A stretch of DNA of 60,509 nucleotides from a virus (IMGVR_UViG_3300042377_000486:1-60509); one strand, 5' to 3'; shown: positions 27,696 to 36,932, numbered from the stretch's first letter. A program made the numbers and translations. Notes: generated by a model not told the origin, from the sequence alone.

Positions 27696-29327
27696 CTATT
27701 CTGAAGACCTTCCCTCTCCAGCTGGATTTCGTCCAGCCAAAGTGGCAGAGCTATCTGAAGAGTTATTGGCTCTTTCAGAATCTCTTTCTCTGTTCTGAGA
27801 GGTGTTAGCTCTTGCATCTGCGGCTTGCCTAGTAGACATTTCAAATGGCTCATCGCCGTCTGGTCTCTGGGGTAGGCCAAGCTTTTCACGAGCTTCGTTG
27901 GGAACCATAATCTGAGTCTTTACATATCTTTCAAGGATCTGTGACTGAGCAATCTCGTCTGTCAGGGTTAGCTCATTAAACTTAAAGTCTAGAATATCAG
28001 TCTTTTCTCTAACAACCTTCTGGATCATCTTTTCTAGATTTGCCTGAGCTGGCCTTGCTACCTGCTCTTTAAACGTACGGTCTTGTGCTAAAGCAGCTGC
28101 AATGTTAGAAGCATCTCCTCCACCAATCTTTGACAATGGCACTTGGTGCGCAACTAGTATGTCATCTCTATTTCTAAGCCGATAGTCATTAAAGGAAGCC
28201 TCCTGAACGCCTGCCTCAATTGGCTCCATCTTGAACTCTACCTTATTAGTATCAGTATCTGCTGGCAAAGGAATATAAAGGGTTCTGTGAGACTGACCCT
28301 TTAGGCTAGTCTGAAGGAACCTAAACATCTTGTCTTCTGCGTCAGAGGATAGCTTGGCTCCCTTTAGTGTTACGATATATCTTGGGACACCCTTGTTTCC
28401 AAAGTAATCGATGTTGTACTGAGAGGCCAACTGGTCTCCATGCAAAGATGAAATTGCAGACATAATATCTGGAACTCCATAGAATGTGTTTAGCGGTGAG
28501 TATTCTTTGTAGTGAATAATCTCATTTGGTCTTGGGTCTGCAGTAATTGGGTTCTGATTCTTTGCCGCAAAGTTCTTAAAATAAACAACCTTTTGACCAA
28601 TAATCTGAACATAGCCATCACGAAGTCTTCGAACTCTCATAGTTGTGGATGGTATGTGACCAAGGTAACCAATCTCACCAGTTACGGTTCTTCCAACCTC
28701 TAGGTAACCATTTCCAGTTGCCTGAACGTCTGTGTAAAACTTCATCATTGTATTAGAGAAAGAGTCATCGCTATTCAGAGTTTCTAGCCATTCACGCATT
28801 TCAACTTTCGCTCTTTCAATACGCTTCCTGGCCTTGTCTGTTGCAGTTTCGCTAGTAGAAGCCTCAAGCTGCATCATGGTCCTTTTTGAAACCTGGAAGT
28901 CATATCCAAGGCCAACAATGTTTTCTACCTTTGCGTCAATTGCTGCATGATTAGCAAAAGAAGTGTCGTAATAATTTGCAAGCTCATAAAGGTTCCATGG
29001 CGGAGTAATAACGTCAAACATTCCATATCCGTTATGGAATACTGATCCAGGATTGATCTCTTTGGATCTTGCACCGTTTTGTCCAAAACTTGTAGCTAGA
29101 GCCCTATCCTGATATCCCTCGCTTAGGGTGTCTACTCCAGTAAAAGAAAGACTGTCGTATGCTTTTACAATACGATCAGAACGTCTTTTAAAATTTTTCT
29201 CTAGGCCGTAAAAACCTTTTAGATCATCCCATTTTTTGCTAAAGGGGTCTTGCTTCTTAAAAAGATCTTCTTCTTGCTCAGGCTCTGGGGTAAAGGCCTG
29301 TATTGGATACTGATACTCATCAGACAT
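27696..29327 (-). CDS. portal protein
   Basis: The 543-aa protein fits the dodecameric portal at the capsid vertex. Visible family features are the helical region (FANHAAIDAKVENIVGLGYD), the segment EIIHYKEYSPLNTFYGVPDI followed by MSAISSLHGDQLASQYN, the dispersed LRNRDDILVAHQVPLSKIG, and a C-terminal GLPQRPDGDEPFEMS before a Ser/Asn-rich disordered tail. It shares one base with the 123-aa gene upstream and is followed by the protease, the standard order. A terminase gene would be expected nearby but is not in the window. Confidence 0.93.
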   Translation of the reverse strand: MSDEYQYPIQAFTPEPEQEEDLFKKQDPFSKKWDDLKGFYGLEKNFKRRSDRIVKAYDSLSFTGVDTLSEGYQDRALATSFGQNGARSKEINPGSVFHNGYGMFDVITPPWNLYELANYYDTSFANHAAIDAKVENIVGLGYDFQVSKRTMMQLEASTSETATDKARKRIERAKVEMREWLETLNSDDSFSNTMMKFYTDVQATGNGYLEVGRTVTGEIGYLGHIPSTTMRVRRLRDGYVQIIGQKVVYFKNFAAKNQNPITADPRPNEIIHYKEYSPLNTFYGVPDIMSAISSLHGDQLASQYNIDYFGNKGVPRYIVTLKGAKLSSDAEDKMFRFLQTSLKGQSHRTLYIPLPADTDTNKVEFKMEPIEAGVQEASFNDYRLRNRDDILVAHQVPLSKIGGGDASNIAAALAQDRTFKEQVARPAQANLEKMIQKVVREKTDILDFKFNELTLTDEIAQSQILERYVKTQIMVPNEAREKLGLPQRPDGDEPFEMSTRQAADARANTSQNRERDSERANNSSDSSATLAGRNPAGEGRSSE

Positions 29328-29698
29328 TAATACTCATCTCCATAAAGCTCTAGGGTTTTCTTTGCTGCCATAACAGCGCCAATGTCATTCATTGATGGAA
29401 TTAGTCCTTGTTTCATTCTGTCTACCTGTTCGCTATATTCTTCATCGCTAATTCTTGATGTTCCTGGAAAAAACACGGGCGTTCCGTCGGGCTCACCGTG
29501 ATAAGCAGCTGTTTGCTTTAGCTTAGCTATTTGATCTTTATCGCCCTTATTGGCTGGAATGTTTAAAATGTTGCCATTTCCATCAGTGAACCACTTTCCG
29601 TTAGATTTTTTCCAAACGTATACTCCCCAAGCATACCCAGTTTGCTCAACTAGGGTTACTTTTGCTTTACCAATTGCTTCTGCGAATTTGTCTTCCAT
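29327..29698 (-). CDS. phage protein of unknown function next to portal
   Basis: I start at the ATG at 29698 (MEDKFAEAIGKAK), 123 aa, because a TGGTATACT box ends 7 nt before it and no ribosome binding site supports the GTG two codons upstream. The protein is mixed alpha/beta with WGVYVWKKSNGKWFTDGNGN and a helical end. I have no domain match. It forms a one-base overlap with the portal gene and so may be translated with it. Confidence 0.65.
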   Translation of the reverse strand: MEDKFAEAIGKAKVTLVEQTGYAWGVYVWKKSNGKWFTDGNGNILNIPANKGDKDQIAKLKQTAAYHGEPDGTPVFFPGTSRISDEEYSEQVDRMKQGLIPSMNDIGAVMAAKKTLELYGDEY

Positions 29699-29705
29699 GA
29701 CCACT

Positions 29706-29714
29706 AGTATACCA
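29706..29714 (-). promoter_or_regulatory. extended -10 promoter (TGGTATACT), leaderless layout
   Basis: TGGTATACT on the minus strand is followed by 7 nt and the ATG at 29698. It heads the portal-protease-capsid series. Confidence 0.55.
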
Positions 29715-29716
29715 TA

Positions 29717-32700
29717 TTATACAGCAGGAAGGATACGGGTTTGCCAAGTAATTCCTTGATAGGCAGTATATTCATACTTATTTACTGTTAAAGGCACATC
29801 GTCATCAATAATTATCTTGTTTGTTCCAGTATAAGTTTTATAAATATCTGATGGATTTACCCCAAAAATGTTTGACTGGCTTGCAATTAGAACACCATTC
29901 CAAGTAAAATCTTGATTCCAGAAGTTCCACTCTGTCAAATTAATCGAAGCCAGGAACCAGGATCTAAGGGTATTTCTTTGAATTTCTTGCAAGCTAGTTG
30001 CTTGATATTGAGAAATGTTATTGACTAATACCGATCCAGTAAACCTGAGTCCGCCAGGATAAGAGTCAAAGTCTAGGACTCTTGCAAAGGACACACCAAG
30101 GACTCCCCAGTCGCTCAGGGTAATAACTGGCTCCCTGACAAGGTTTCCGTTCCAGTAAAAAGCGATTCCATTTTCAAAATCACCAGTTTTAGCATTAATT
30201 CCATAGATACGTGCTCTTTTGCCACTAATGTCATTAGCAACAATATAAAATTTTATATATGTATCCTTGCTCTCAATTTCAAATATTTGCTCTGGCTCTG
30301 AAGGAAAGCTCTCTTTTCCGTATCTAAGAAAAGCCTGCATGGCAATAACCTTATAGCTATCAGCTACGTCTTTGTTGACTGGTACAGAAAAACCACGATT
30401 AACAAACTCATCGTAGTCCCCAACCTTTTCTATACCGCTATTTTTTGTGAGGTATAGGTATGGACTACTACCCTTATAAATTCTATAAGGATTTCTAGAT
30501 TTGTAGTCAAAGTAAGATCCATATTTTAGATAAGGGAAAACTGGAGAACCAAACCTTGTGCCAACAGGGTTTGAAGACACCTCGTTAAAAGCCTGAGACG
30601 CATACTGCATTTTTTTAACCACTAAAGGATTAGAGATAATTCCTGGAACAGTCCACTCCAAATGAGTTACAAGAGAGACATCTGTAATTCTAATTCCTTT
30701 TGGAGGGTATATAATTGTTCCATCTACAACTTCATATTTTGTAGTTATCCATTCTGATCCAGGAGAAACCACATTATTTTGAGATGCTGGCATTGTTGTA
30801 AAGTAAGAGTTTTTTGCAGACGGATTATTTTTTAAATATTGAAAAGATACATAAGACTTAACCATGTTTTGAGAGGTATCGTACTGCCCGTTTTCAAAAT
30901 TTTCTAATGCTGGATAGTCTATGTTAAATTGAACAAAGTCTACGTCATAATATTTCTTATCTTGAATGTCGGAGACGTACTGTGCAAAATACGTTAGTGG
31001 TTGGTAATCTTCCCAATATCCGTCTATTGCAATATCCATTATTATAGTATTAAAGTTTATTTTTGGAATTAGGGTATAGCTTGCAGTAAAGTCTTTTATC
31101 GCATCAAAGGTCAGGGAGCTATAGGAATTCCAAGCTCCACCGTCTAATTCGTCTGTAGGCAATAAGCTAGAGATTTCTCCTGCGTCATAAAAAGAGTCAA
31201 CTATATGATCGTCAAAGTAGTTTTCATAATTAAAATAGGTTAGCAACCCTTTTTCATCAAACAAGGGTGAAATTTTGCTTAGGCTTCTTTCACTACAAAA
31301 TCCTACTTTGTATATTTTTCCAGAGAATGTGTTGCCGAACTCCTGGCTTCCTCCAACAAACAAAGAGAGCTGATTCTTGTTTCCAAAAAACGTTAATGCC
31401 TGATTGCCAAAGTATTCCGAGAATGACTGTATGTTAATACCTACAGATAAGCTTTGTCCAGGAATAGCGGAGGCTTCTTGATATAGAGTTGTTAACGTTC
31501 CATCAAAGTATAGTTTGTAACACAAAGTTCCCGATTCAGTGTATATTTCTAAATAGTTTGAGTTGCTGTTGTCCTGTATTTTAAAAAGTGTTTGTTTGGT
31601 TGATGGAAAAGATTCTGGGAGGCCAAATACACCAAAGAGCGCTTTTGCATCTTGTTTTATAACGTTCATGTTTTCAAAAAACAAATATCCATTTTTATTA
31701 ACAAAACTTATAAAAGGATCTGCTTGCTGACCACTACTCTGATATAGGCTTTGGTACCAAGAGCTGATTGTTGAGTTGTCCTGAAACACTGCAACTGGAA
31801 GCTTACATTCTGGTACAGAAATTGAATCGTCAACTATGGACAGGTTCTCAACAATGCCCTGATTCCAACGACCAATATCTGGATAGCTATAGTTGCTAGT
31901 ATAGTCTGCAAAAGCATAATCTATAAGTACGGATGTTCCTCCATAAGCGCTATTTGCATTTTCTGGAAACTCAACTGCTTGTCCATAGGCAAATCTTCTT
32001 TTTGCAACTACTGCTGGGACTAGGTACGAATAGATAGCTACACAGTCAATATCTAAGAATGGGACATTTGGCGAAGCGTAAAACCCTAGCCAGTCATTGT
32101 TTTTTTCTGCACCACCCTGAACGATTGTCTCTGGTGCCAAAGATATATCTTCTGTTGAATAATTTATTTCTATAACCTGTTCTCCGTTTATTAATAATGA
32201 TGCGGAGTTTTCGATAATTTTAAAATCTAGAAGCATTGGCCTATACCATTCTGTAATTGGATGAGCTCCAACAGAATCTCCTACTTTAATTTTTATGAAG
32301 GGACCATCTACATAAATTCCATCTTGTGATCCAATTGGACCAAATATTCTTGTTGCCGTTGTTGCTTTAGAATCAACCCTTACCCACATTTCTGCAGTAT
32401 ATTCTCGATATCTACCAGATTCATTTAAAAATCCTTGTCCAGGAATAATCAGGGATGGATCAGTGCCGTTTGGCAAAACTCTTGTCACATTTGACGATCC
32501 ATAAACAATTGGAACTCCAGAATTTCTTGCAGTAAGGGACCCATTATTGATAAAGTAGTACCCGTCCAAGTCTTGTAATCCATAAGAGCTTGCCGTAATT
32601 GCAGAATAGGTAAATGGAACATCGGAGGGTAGGGCTTGACCAAAAACTCCAGAAGATATTGCTGAAAATTCTTCTGACCACTGCCCAAAAGTTACCCCAT

Positions 32701-33262
32701 TGATATAAAATTTGTATGTGCTTGGATCTCCGCCAGCATTAGCATGAGTAATTCTTATTACAATTTTTATTGGATTTGCTGTTGCTGGGATTCCAAAAGT
32801 TTCCGATATTAATCCCCACCTACCATCAACCTGAGAGTCAAATTTTCTTAAAACTGGAGCAGCTAGTCCGTCATAAGTATAACCAATTTCATAGGAAAGA
32901 ATGGTTGGGGTATCTGCAAAAACATAAGCTCCTATTGAAAAAGTTTCTAGAGAGCTATTCATTGCTAAGGGGCTAACCACTCCTGAACTTACTAATGTAA
33001 TTACATTTGTTGTGTCTAATCCAAGAGTTGCTGTAACTGTTGTTACTGAGGTGTCTGGGAGTGGCTCATTGAGTATTGTAGAGTTTACAGCTTTTGTACC
33101 GCCCGAGATCGTCCAGGCATCTAGGCTTGGAGATGCTTGATAGGCATTTCTTTTAGAGTTTGTAATTAAAGATACATAGTCAGCCTGATCATCTAACGCC
33201 CACATCGCAATGGGATGTTCGCTAAAAATTTTTTCTGCATACAGATTAGATGGGTTTACCAT
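29717..33262 (-). CDS. large LamG/ConA-like virion protein (1181 aa)
   Basis: The protein begins LYAEKIFSEHPIAMWALDDQ, an N-terminus I associate with phage structural proteins carrying laminin-G/concanavalin-like domains, and shows several jelly-roll strand patterns (EMWVRVDSKATTATRIFG, DFKIIENSASLLINGEQV, TLFKIQDNSNSNYLEIYTES). At least three LamG-like units can be suspected between residues 100 and 700. There is no enzyme signature. It lies between portal group and fibre group with its own -10 box, and likely forms a tail or capsid fibre that binds a surface sugar, which is inference. Confidence 0.72.
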   Translation of the reverse strand: MVNPSNLYAEKIFSEHPIAMWALDDQADYVSLITNSKRNAYQASPSLDAWTISGGTKAVNSTILNEPLPDTSVTTVTATLGLDTTNVITLVSSGVVSPLAMNSSLETFSIGAYVFADTPTILSYEIGYTYDGLAAPVLRKFDSQVDGRWGLISETFGIPATANPIKIVIRITHANAGGDPSTYKFYINGVTFGQWSEEFSAISSGVFGQALPSDVPFTYSAITASSYGLQDLDGYYFINNGSLTARNSGVPIVYGSSNVTRVLPNGTDPSLIIPGQGFLNESGRYREYTAEMWVRVDSKATTATRIFGPIGSQDGIYVDGPFIKIKVGDSVGAHPITEWYRPMLLDFKIIENSASLLINGEQVIEINYSTEDISLAPETIVQGGAEKNNDWLGFYASPNVPFLDIDCVAIYSYLVPAVVAKRRFAYGQAVEFPENANSAYGGTSVLIDYAFADYTSNYSYPDIGRWNQGIVENLSIVDDSISVPECKLPVAVFQDNSTISSWYQSLYQSSGQQADPFISFVNKNGYLFFENMNVIKQDAKALFGVFGLPESFPSTKQTLFKIQDNSNSNYLEIYTESGTLCYKLYFDGTLTTLYQEASAIPGQSLSVGINIQSFSEYFGNQALTFFGNKNQLSLFVGGSQEFGNTFSGKIYKVGFCSERSLSKISPLFDEKGLLTYFNYENYFDDHIVDSFYDAGEISSLLPTDELDGGAWNSYSSLTFDAIKDFTASYTLIPKINFNTIIMDIAIDGYWEDYQPLTYFAQYVSDIQDKKYYDVDFVQFNIDYPALENFENGQYDTSQNMVKSYVSFQYLKNNPSAKNSYFTTMPASQNNVVSPGSEWITTKYEVVDGTIIYPPKGIRITDVSLVTHLEWTVPGIISNPLVVKKMQYASQAFNEVSSNPVGTRFGSPVFPYLKYGSYFDYKSRNPYRIYKGSSPYLYLTKNSGIEKVGDYDEFVNRGFSVPVNKDVADSYKVIAMQAFLRYGKESFPSEPEQIFEIESKDTYIKFYIVANDISGKRARIYGINAKTGDFENGIAFYWNGNLVREPVITLSDWGVLGVSFARVLDFDSYPGGLRFTGSVLVNNISQYQATSLQEIQRNTLRSWFLASINLTEWNFWNQDFTWNGVLIASQSNIFGVNPSDIYKTYTGTNKIIIDDDVPLTVNKYEYTAYQGITWQTRILPAV

Positions 33263-33268
33263 AAGTCT

Positions 33269-33277
33269 ATTTTAACA
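33269..33277 (-). promoter_or_regulatory. extended -10 promoter (TGTTAAAAT), leaderless layout
   Basis: TGTTAAAAT on the minus strand is followed by 6 nt and the ATG at 33262, with no ribosome binding site. Confidence 0.55.
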
Positions 33278-33320
33278 CATTAAAGGGTTAAAGTTATAGG
33301 TTATTTTTAAATATTAGCTA

Positions 33321-33764
33321 TTAGCTTTCTTCTGGTGGAGAGAAGCTTTCTCCATCCCATGTCCACCAATAAGAGACATCTTCTGAAAAATCAGTTATAT
33401 CCATTCCAATTACGGCACCCGTACTAAATGCAGCCTCAAAAGAATTTTTAAGCAGTGAAAGACTGTCCGTTAAGTCTAATACCATAAAAACCAATTTTTC
33501 TTTGTCAAGCAAAGCGTACCTTTTTTGATTTGAATTAGTCTCAAAAATAATGCTATCCTCTGGGAGATGGGAGTTATCAAAGCTCTCGCCATTCCAAATT
33601 GATCCAATTGCTATATTTGGGATGCCGCTTATGTCTAGCCCTGTTGGCTCATTTAAAAAGCCATTTGACCATCTTAAAAAAACCTCATCTTCATAATTGC
33701 CTGCTATTGGCATAATGTGAAAAATTTCATTTTCTACTAAAAAAGCATATCTTTTCTTTTCCAT
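33321..33764 (-). CDS. protein with two tandem W-x-x-DG-x-x-F domains
   Basis: I start at MEKKRYAFLVENE (33764), 147 aa, 7 nt after a TATAAT box. The frame also has an ATG at 33773 inside that box. The protein is two copies of one small domain: RYAFLVENEIFHIMPI ... GSIWNGESF and RYALLDKEKLVFMVLD ... YWWTWDGESFSPPEE. A single copy forms the 89-aa gene at 51776-52045 (RVFALVTDNEVFHKW ... GWTVDGDNFLPPE). The family occurs in aquatic phage structural regions. Its function is unknown to me. Confidence 0.7.
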   Translation of the reverse strand: MEKKRYAFLVENEIFHIMPIAGNYEDEVFLRWSNGFLNEPTGLDISGIPNIAIGSIWNGESFDNSHLPEDSIIFETNSNQKRYALLDKEKLVFMVLDLTDSLSLLKNSFEAAFSTGAVIGMDITDFSEDVSYWWTWDGESFSPPEES

Positions 33765-33771
33765 ATTAATC

Positions 33772-33777
33772 ATTATA
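33772..33777 (-). promoter_or_regulatory. TATAAT -10 box, leaderless layout
   Basis: GGGTATAAT on the minus strand lies 7 nt before the ATG at 33764, and no ribosome binding site is present. Confidence 0.5.
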
Positions 33778-33803
33778 CCCTAATCTATCTATAAGTTTTA
33801 TAA

Positions 33804-34322
33804 TTACGCTGCACACGTGCCAGCTAGACACCTGAATGGTGAGACGCACGGAGGGCTACAAGAGGCAAACCTAGGTGGGAAGAATGGTGGGAAGAATGGT
33901 GGGAAGAATGGGAACCTAGGTGGGAAGAACGGTGGGAAGAACGGTGGAAAGAATGGCGGGAAGAATGGCGGGAAGAATGGCGGGAAGAATGGCGGGAAGA
34001 ATGGCGGGAAGAATGGCGGGGTAGTTATAACTGTATCAGAATACTCAGACCACTCACTCAACCCAACAGCATTTTGTGCACGAACACGATATGCCTGTGA
34101 GGTAGATCCTTCTTGAGCAACTAGAACCGATGTCCCAGCTGTGCTTCCACTTTTAGCGTCGTTGCTTTCCCAGTAATAAAGAGTTATGGGACTTCCTCCA
34201 TCATGTGGGGCTATCCAACTAACGGTATCTTGATTAACTTGCAAAGTTATAGTTGGTGCAACTGGTGGTCGTGGGACAAAGGGACCGATAGCCCCAAAAA
34301 GTGCACCTAGAACACCAGCCAT
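33804..34322 (-). CDS. Fn3 protein with Pro-Phe-Phe repeat tail
   Basis: The 172-aa protein has an Fn3 domain (residues about 22-103, ending SEWSEYSDTVITTPP) followed by a run of PPFF units broken by PPRF, and a Cys-rich end (CSPPCVSPFRCLAGTCAA) with four Cys. The repeat of about 48 residues is encoded by 12-bp DNA repeats. The same Fn3 plus PFF arrangement recurs in the gene at 44993-46270, which continues into a Hint domain. Fn3 domains and aromatic repeats suggest an exposed, possibly fibrous virion protein. The oxygenase island begins just beyond the next gene. Confidence 0.75.
   Translation of the reverse strand: MAGVLGALFGAIGPFVPRPPVAPTITLQVNQDTVSWIAPHDGGSPITLYYWESNDAKSGSTAGTSVLVAQEGSTSQAYRVRAQNAVGLSEWSEYSDTVITTPPFFPPFFPPFFPPFFPPFFPPFFPPFFPPFFPPRFPFFPPFFPPFFPPRFASCSPPCVSPFRCLAGTCAA
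33875..34020 (-). repeat. 12-bp tandem repeats encoding PPFF units
   Basis: On the plus strand the unit reads GGGAAGAATGGC or GGGAAGAATGGT, about a dozen times. On the coding minus strand it gives Pro-Pro-Phe-Phe. Such repeats can change length by slippage or recombination. A related array lies about 11.6 kb away at 45490-45655 in the same orientation. Confidence 0.9.
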
Positions 34323-35353
34323 TAGGTCAATCCATTACCAGAGGCTATCCACGTAGTTGCTTCTACTTTTACAATTGTTGCTATTCCGTAAGCTGCTAAA
34401 GTCCTGGTGCCCGTAGTAGCGGTTCCAGCAAGCCTGAGAGTATCAGTTGTAATTGCAATAGAGCTGGTTAGGTTTGCATTTATAATAGCAATGGTTGTTC
34501 CAATTTCAAACGGTACTGAAGAATTATCTGGAATAGTAATTGTCTGACTTGAACCAGTTACATAAATGTGTTCACCTGCGTGAGCCTTGCTTAAAGTTAA
34601 TCCGCCAGAGGCAAGTAGTACTTGTGGCATCCCAATATGGCCAACCGATGACGCTGTGTTAGTATTTGCGGATGGCTCAGCTGCCAAAAGACCAGACTTT
34701 GCATTAATCTGGGTCTGAATCGAGGATGTTACTCCATCTAAATATCCGATCTCGGTGTCAGACACATTTGTAACTTTGTCCTGCTTATTACCAAGAGCTG
34801 TAGTAACTGTTGATGCAAAGCTGGCATCGTCATTGATTGCAGCTGCAAGCTCGTTTAGTGTGTCTAGAGCACCAGGAGCTGAGTCAATTAGGTTGCTTAC
34901 TGCAGTAGATACGAAAGCTGTGGTTGCAACTTGTGTAGTGTTTGTTCCTGCTGTTGCTGTTGGAGCAGTAGGGGTGCCAGTAAGTGCAGGCGAAGCTAAA
35001 GGAGCCTTGTTATTTAACTGAGTCTGGATTGCTGAGGTAACTCCATTAAGATATCCAATTTCAGCATCCGATACGTCAGTAACCTTGTCTTGTTTTGTTG
35101 ATAGATCTACAGTTGCCCAGCTAGCAGCCGTACCATTTGTAGTTAAAAATTTGCCAGAATTGCTTGTTTGAACTGGAAGTGCCTTGTCAGCAATTGACGT
35201 TAAGGAGTTCCAAGCAGTGGTTCCGTCGCCAACTTTAATAACATTAGCATCATAGGCAACTCCAATTTCACCAACAGCCAAAATGGGGTTTGCAGTAGAC
35301 CATTGGCTGGCAGTTCCACGTCTTTGAATCATTCTATATAGTGAGGTTGCCAT
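34322..35353 (-). CDS. tail fibre protein with phage-tail repeats
   Basis: The 343-aa protein contains the repeat DTEIGYLNGVTSAIQTQLNN twice in variant form, and APLASPALTGTPTAP, all typical of trimeric phage fibre shafts. The C-terminal 100 residues (LSKAHAGEHIYVTGSSQTIT) form a beta domain seen again at the ends of other fibre genes here. The start lies 6 nt after a TGGTAAAAT box. The gene marks the right boundary of this strand block: the neighbouring oxygenase gene runs the other way. Confidence 0.82.
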   Translation of the reverse strand: MATSLYRMIQRRGTASQWSTANPILAVGEIGVAYDANVIKVGDGTTAWNSLTSIADKALPVQTSNSGKFLTTNGTAASWATVDLSTKQDKVTDVSDAEIGYLNGVTSAIQTQLNNKAPLASPALTGTPTAPTATAGTNTTQVATTAFVSTAVSNLIDSAPGALDTLNELAAAINDDASFASTVTTALGNKQDKVTNVSDTEIGYLDGVTSSIQTQINAKSGLLAAEPSANTNTASSVGHIGMPQVLLASGGLTLSKAHAGEHIYVTGSSQTITIPDNSSVPFEIGTTIAIINANLTSSIAITTDTLRLAGTATTGTRTLAAYGIATIVKVEATTWIASGNGLT

Positions 35354-35359
35354 ATCTCT

Positions 35360-35368
35360 ATTTTACCA
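35360..35368 (-). promoter_or_regulatory. extended -10 promoter (TGGTAAAAT), leaderless layout
   Basis: TGGTAAAAT on the minus strand is followed by 6 nt and the ATG at 35353. It is part of the 71-bp divergent region between the fibre and the first oxygenase gene. Confidence 0.55.
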
Positions 35369-35424
35369 TATGATTATTCTATTTATCAGTTTTAGCTATG
35401 ATACAATTAATTAAGGAGGTTTTT

Positions 35425-36066
35425 GTGTCAGTTCAGGTTATAGACAGCTTTATTTCAGATAATGAGGCTAAGGCTATTATTGAAGCCTTATCCCCGCATT
35501 TGGTGGCTAGTCAGAGATTTGCCATGGCAGAAACCCAGTTTGAAGATTATATGAAAATCTTGAAGAGTATCTATGATGGCAAATCAATATTTGAAAACGA
35601 AGAACATTCTGAAGCTGGGCTCTTATTTACAGAAACAATAAATAGAGTTGCCAAGGAAATTGGTACATTTTATGGAGTAGACGTTGTTCCGATAAACCCA
35701 ATGCTTGCTGAAATATCTGAGGGTGGTCAAAATGAGGGATTACATTGTGACTCTGTTCAGCTAGATGGAAGTCCTTGGGATGATGGAAATACCGCTTTAG
35801 AGGACCTTGAATTTTCAGCATTGGTTTACTTAAATACCTCTGGAATTGACTATGATGGTGGATCAATATACTTCCCAAATCAAGAGCTAGACCTCAGGCC
35901 AAAGGCTGGACAGTTGATATTTTTTCGAGGAGATATAGACCATCCTCACGGAGTTTCCATGGTAACTTCTGGAAATAGGTATACCTTAGTACTATTCTAT
36001 GGACGCTCTGATCGTGTTAAAGCTTATTTGCAGTATAAAGCTGGGGAGCCAATGGGGGAACGTTAG
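35425..36066 (+). CDS. 2-oxoglutarate/Fe(II) oxygenase, prolyl 4-hydroxylase type
   Basis: The start is GTG at 35425, not the ATG at 35398, since AAGGAGG lies 6 nt before the GTG. The 213-aa product has the full iron-binding triad of the family: HCD at residues about 107-109, a distal His in DHPHGV near residue 175, and the 2OG-binding Arg in NRYTL near 185, on a double-stranded beta-helix (DYDGGSIYFPNQELDLRPKA). It is the first of two oxygenase genes on this strand. The substrate is unknown, and P4H similarity suggests a peptide or protein side chain. Confidence 0.85.
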   Translation: MSVQVIDSFISDNEAKAIIEALSPHLVASQRFAMAETQFEDYMKILKSIYDGKSIFENEEHSEAGLLFTETINRVAKEIGTFYGVDVVPINPMLAEISEGGQNEGLHCDSVQLDGSPWDDGNTALEDLEFSALVYLNTSGIDYDGGSIYFPNQELDLRPKAGQLIFFRGDIDHPHGVSMVTSGNRYTLVLFYGRSDRVKAYLQYKAGEPMGER

Positions 36067-36096
36067 GCCCGTAAATTTTACAAAAACTACCCCTTA

Positions 36097-36105
36097 TGAT
36101 ATAAT
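36097..36105 (+). promoter_or_regulatory. extended -10 promoter (TGATATAAT)
   Basis: TGATATAAT on the plus strand lies 35 nt before the ATG at 36141. A weak AGGATA ribosome binding site lies between. Confidence 0.55.
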
Positions 36106-36140
36106 ATTTAAACCAAATTTTTAAAAGATAGGATATAGCA

Positions 36141-36326
36141 ATGAATAAAAATAAAGTAGTAGAAAAAATGGTTGCAATTGCAGAAGAATACAATATTTTG
36201 GCAATACAAGGGGCTGGGATGCCAGAGGACCAGATTGAGCAGATGATTAATCAGGTTAGGCCTCAGCTCTATACAATTCAGGGTGAGATTTATGATTACC
36301 TTCTTTCCCAAGGAATAATTAAATAA
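36141..36326 (+). CDS. small helical protein, unknown function
   Basis: The 61-aa protein is fully helical in appearance (VVEKMVAIAEEYNILAIQGA, then MPEDQIEQMINQVRPQLYTI) with no Cys and no membrane segment. It precedes the cupin-like oxygenase by 3 nt and follows its own promoter, so it may form a unit with that gene. I do not recognise the family. Confidence 0.65.
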   Translation: MNKNKVVEKMVAIAEEYNILAIQGAGMPEDQIEQMINQVRPQLYTIQGEIYDYLLSQGIIK

Positions 36327-36329
36327 ACT

Positions 36330-36911
36330 ATGAAGGAAGTCTGGGCTGAAGCCAAACTAAATAAAAAAATTTTACTTTTTGAAAACTTCCAAATTCCAGA
36401 AATTACATGGGAAGACGTTATGTCTTTTGTATATGAATTATCCAAAATTGAAGCTGATGAAAATTTAAAACAGAGGGCAGCTAGATCTTTTGGCGGCAAC
36501 GCCTCTCTCTTCGGTAGCGTGATATTTAAAGACGGCTACTTTCTTTTTGAGGAGAGCTATCTTTTTCCAATGTTTAAAGGTATTGCCAGACTTATGGAAA
36601 AAGTTAATGGAGGCAATAGCGGAGAAAAATGTGACTATTATGCTAGCCATAGCTCATGTAGCTGTGGCGGACAATGGCACATACAAGCCCTTAGAGTTTC
36701 AATAGGTGAATATGGTGTTTCCAACCATAATGATCCTAATGACGTGCTTTATTGGCAAGTACTGGGAAACTCTCAATGGACAATGAATGATAATGTTGAG
36801 TATATTTTGAAACCAGGAGATCTTTTGTACTTTAACCAAGAAGACGTTCACAGAGTTTTTCAAGATGGTCCCAGAGCTGGGATTATCATTGATGGCCCTA
36901 GAACATTATAA
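36330..36911 (+). CDS. cupin/JmjC-like 2-oxoglutarate oxygenase
   Basis: The 193-aa protein differs from the P4H-like set. The segment GVSNHNDPNDVLYWQVLGNS has an HxD pair and the Trp/Gln pattern of JmjC-like cupin hydroxylases. KPGDLLYFNQEDVHRV supplies a distal His, and AGIIIDGPRTL closes the barrel. The family hydroxylates protein residues (for example in ribosomal proteins) or small molecules. A CxC segment (SHSSCSCGGQWH) lies before the core. It is probably translated with the 61-aa gene upstream. Assignment to JmjC-like rather than another cupin is moderate. Confidence 0.72.
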   Translation: MKEVWAEAKLNKKILLFENFQIPEITWEDVMSFVYELSKIEADENLKQRAARSFGGNASLFGSVIFKDGYFLFEESYLFPMFKGIARLMEKVNGGNSGEKCDYYASHSSCSCGGQWHIQALRVSIGEYGVSNHNDPNDVLYWQVLGNSQWTMNDNVEYILKPGDLLYFNQEDVHRVFQDGPRAGIIIDGPRTL

Positions 36912-36932
36912 ATAACTAATATGAAGGACAAT

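Noticed and set aside
33817-34116. Plus-strand frame with many Gly-Gly-Lys-Asn units opposite the PPFF repeats
   Set aside because: It is the mirror of the 12-bp repeats. The minus strand encodes a clear Fn3 domain joined to the repeats and has the gene order, so the plus frame is a by-product of repeat composition.
35398-35424. ATG at 35398 as start of the first oxygenase
   Set aside because: The AAGGAGG site lies inside that extension and points to the GTG at 35425.
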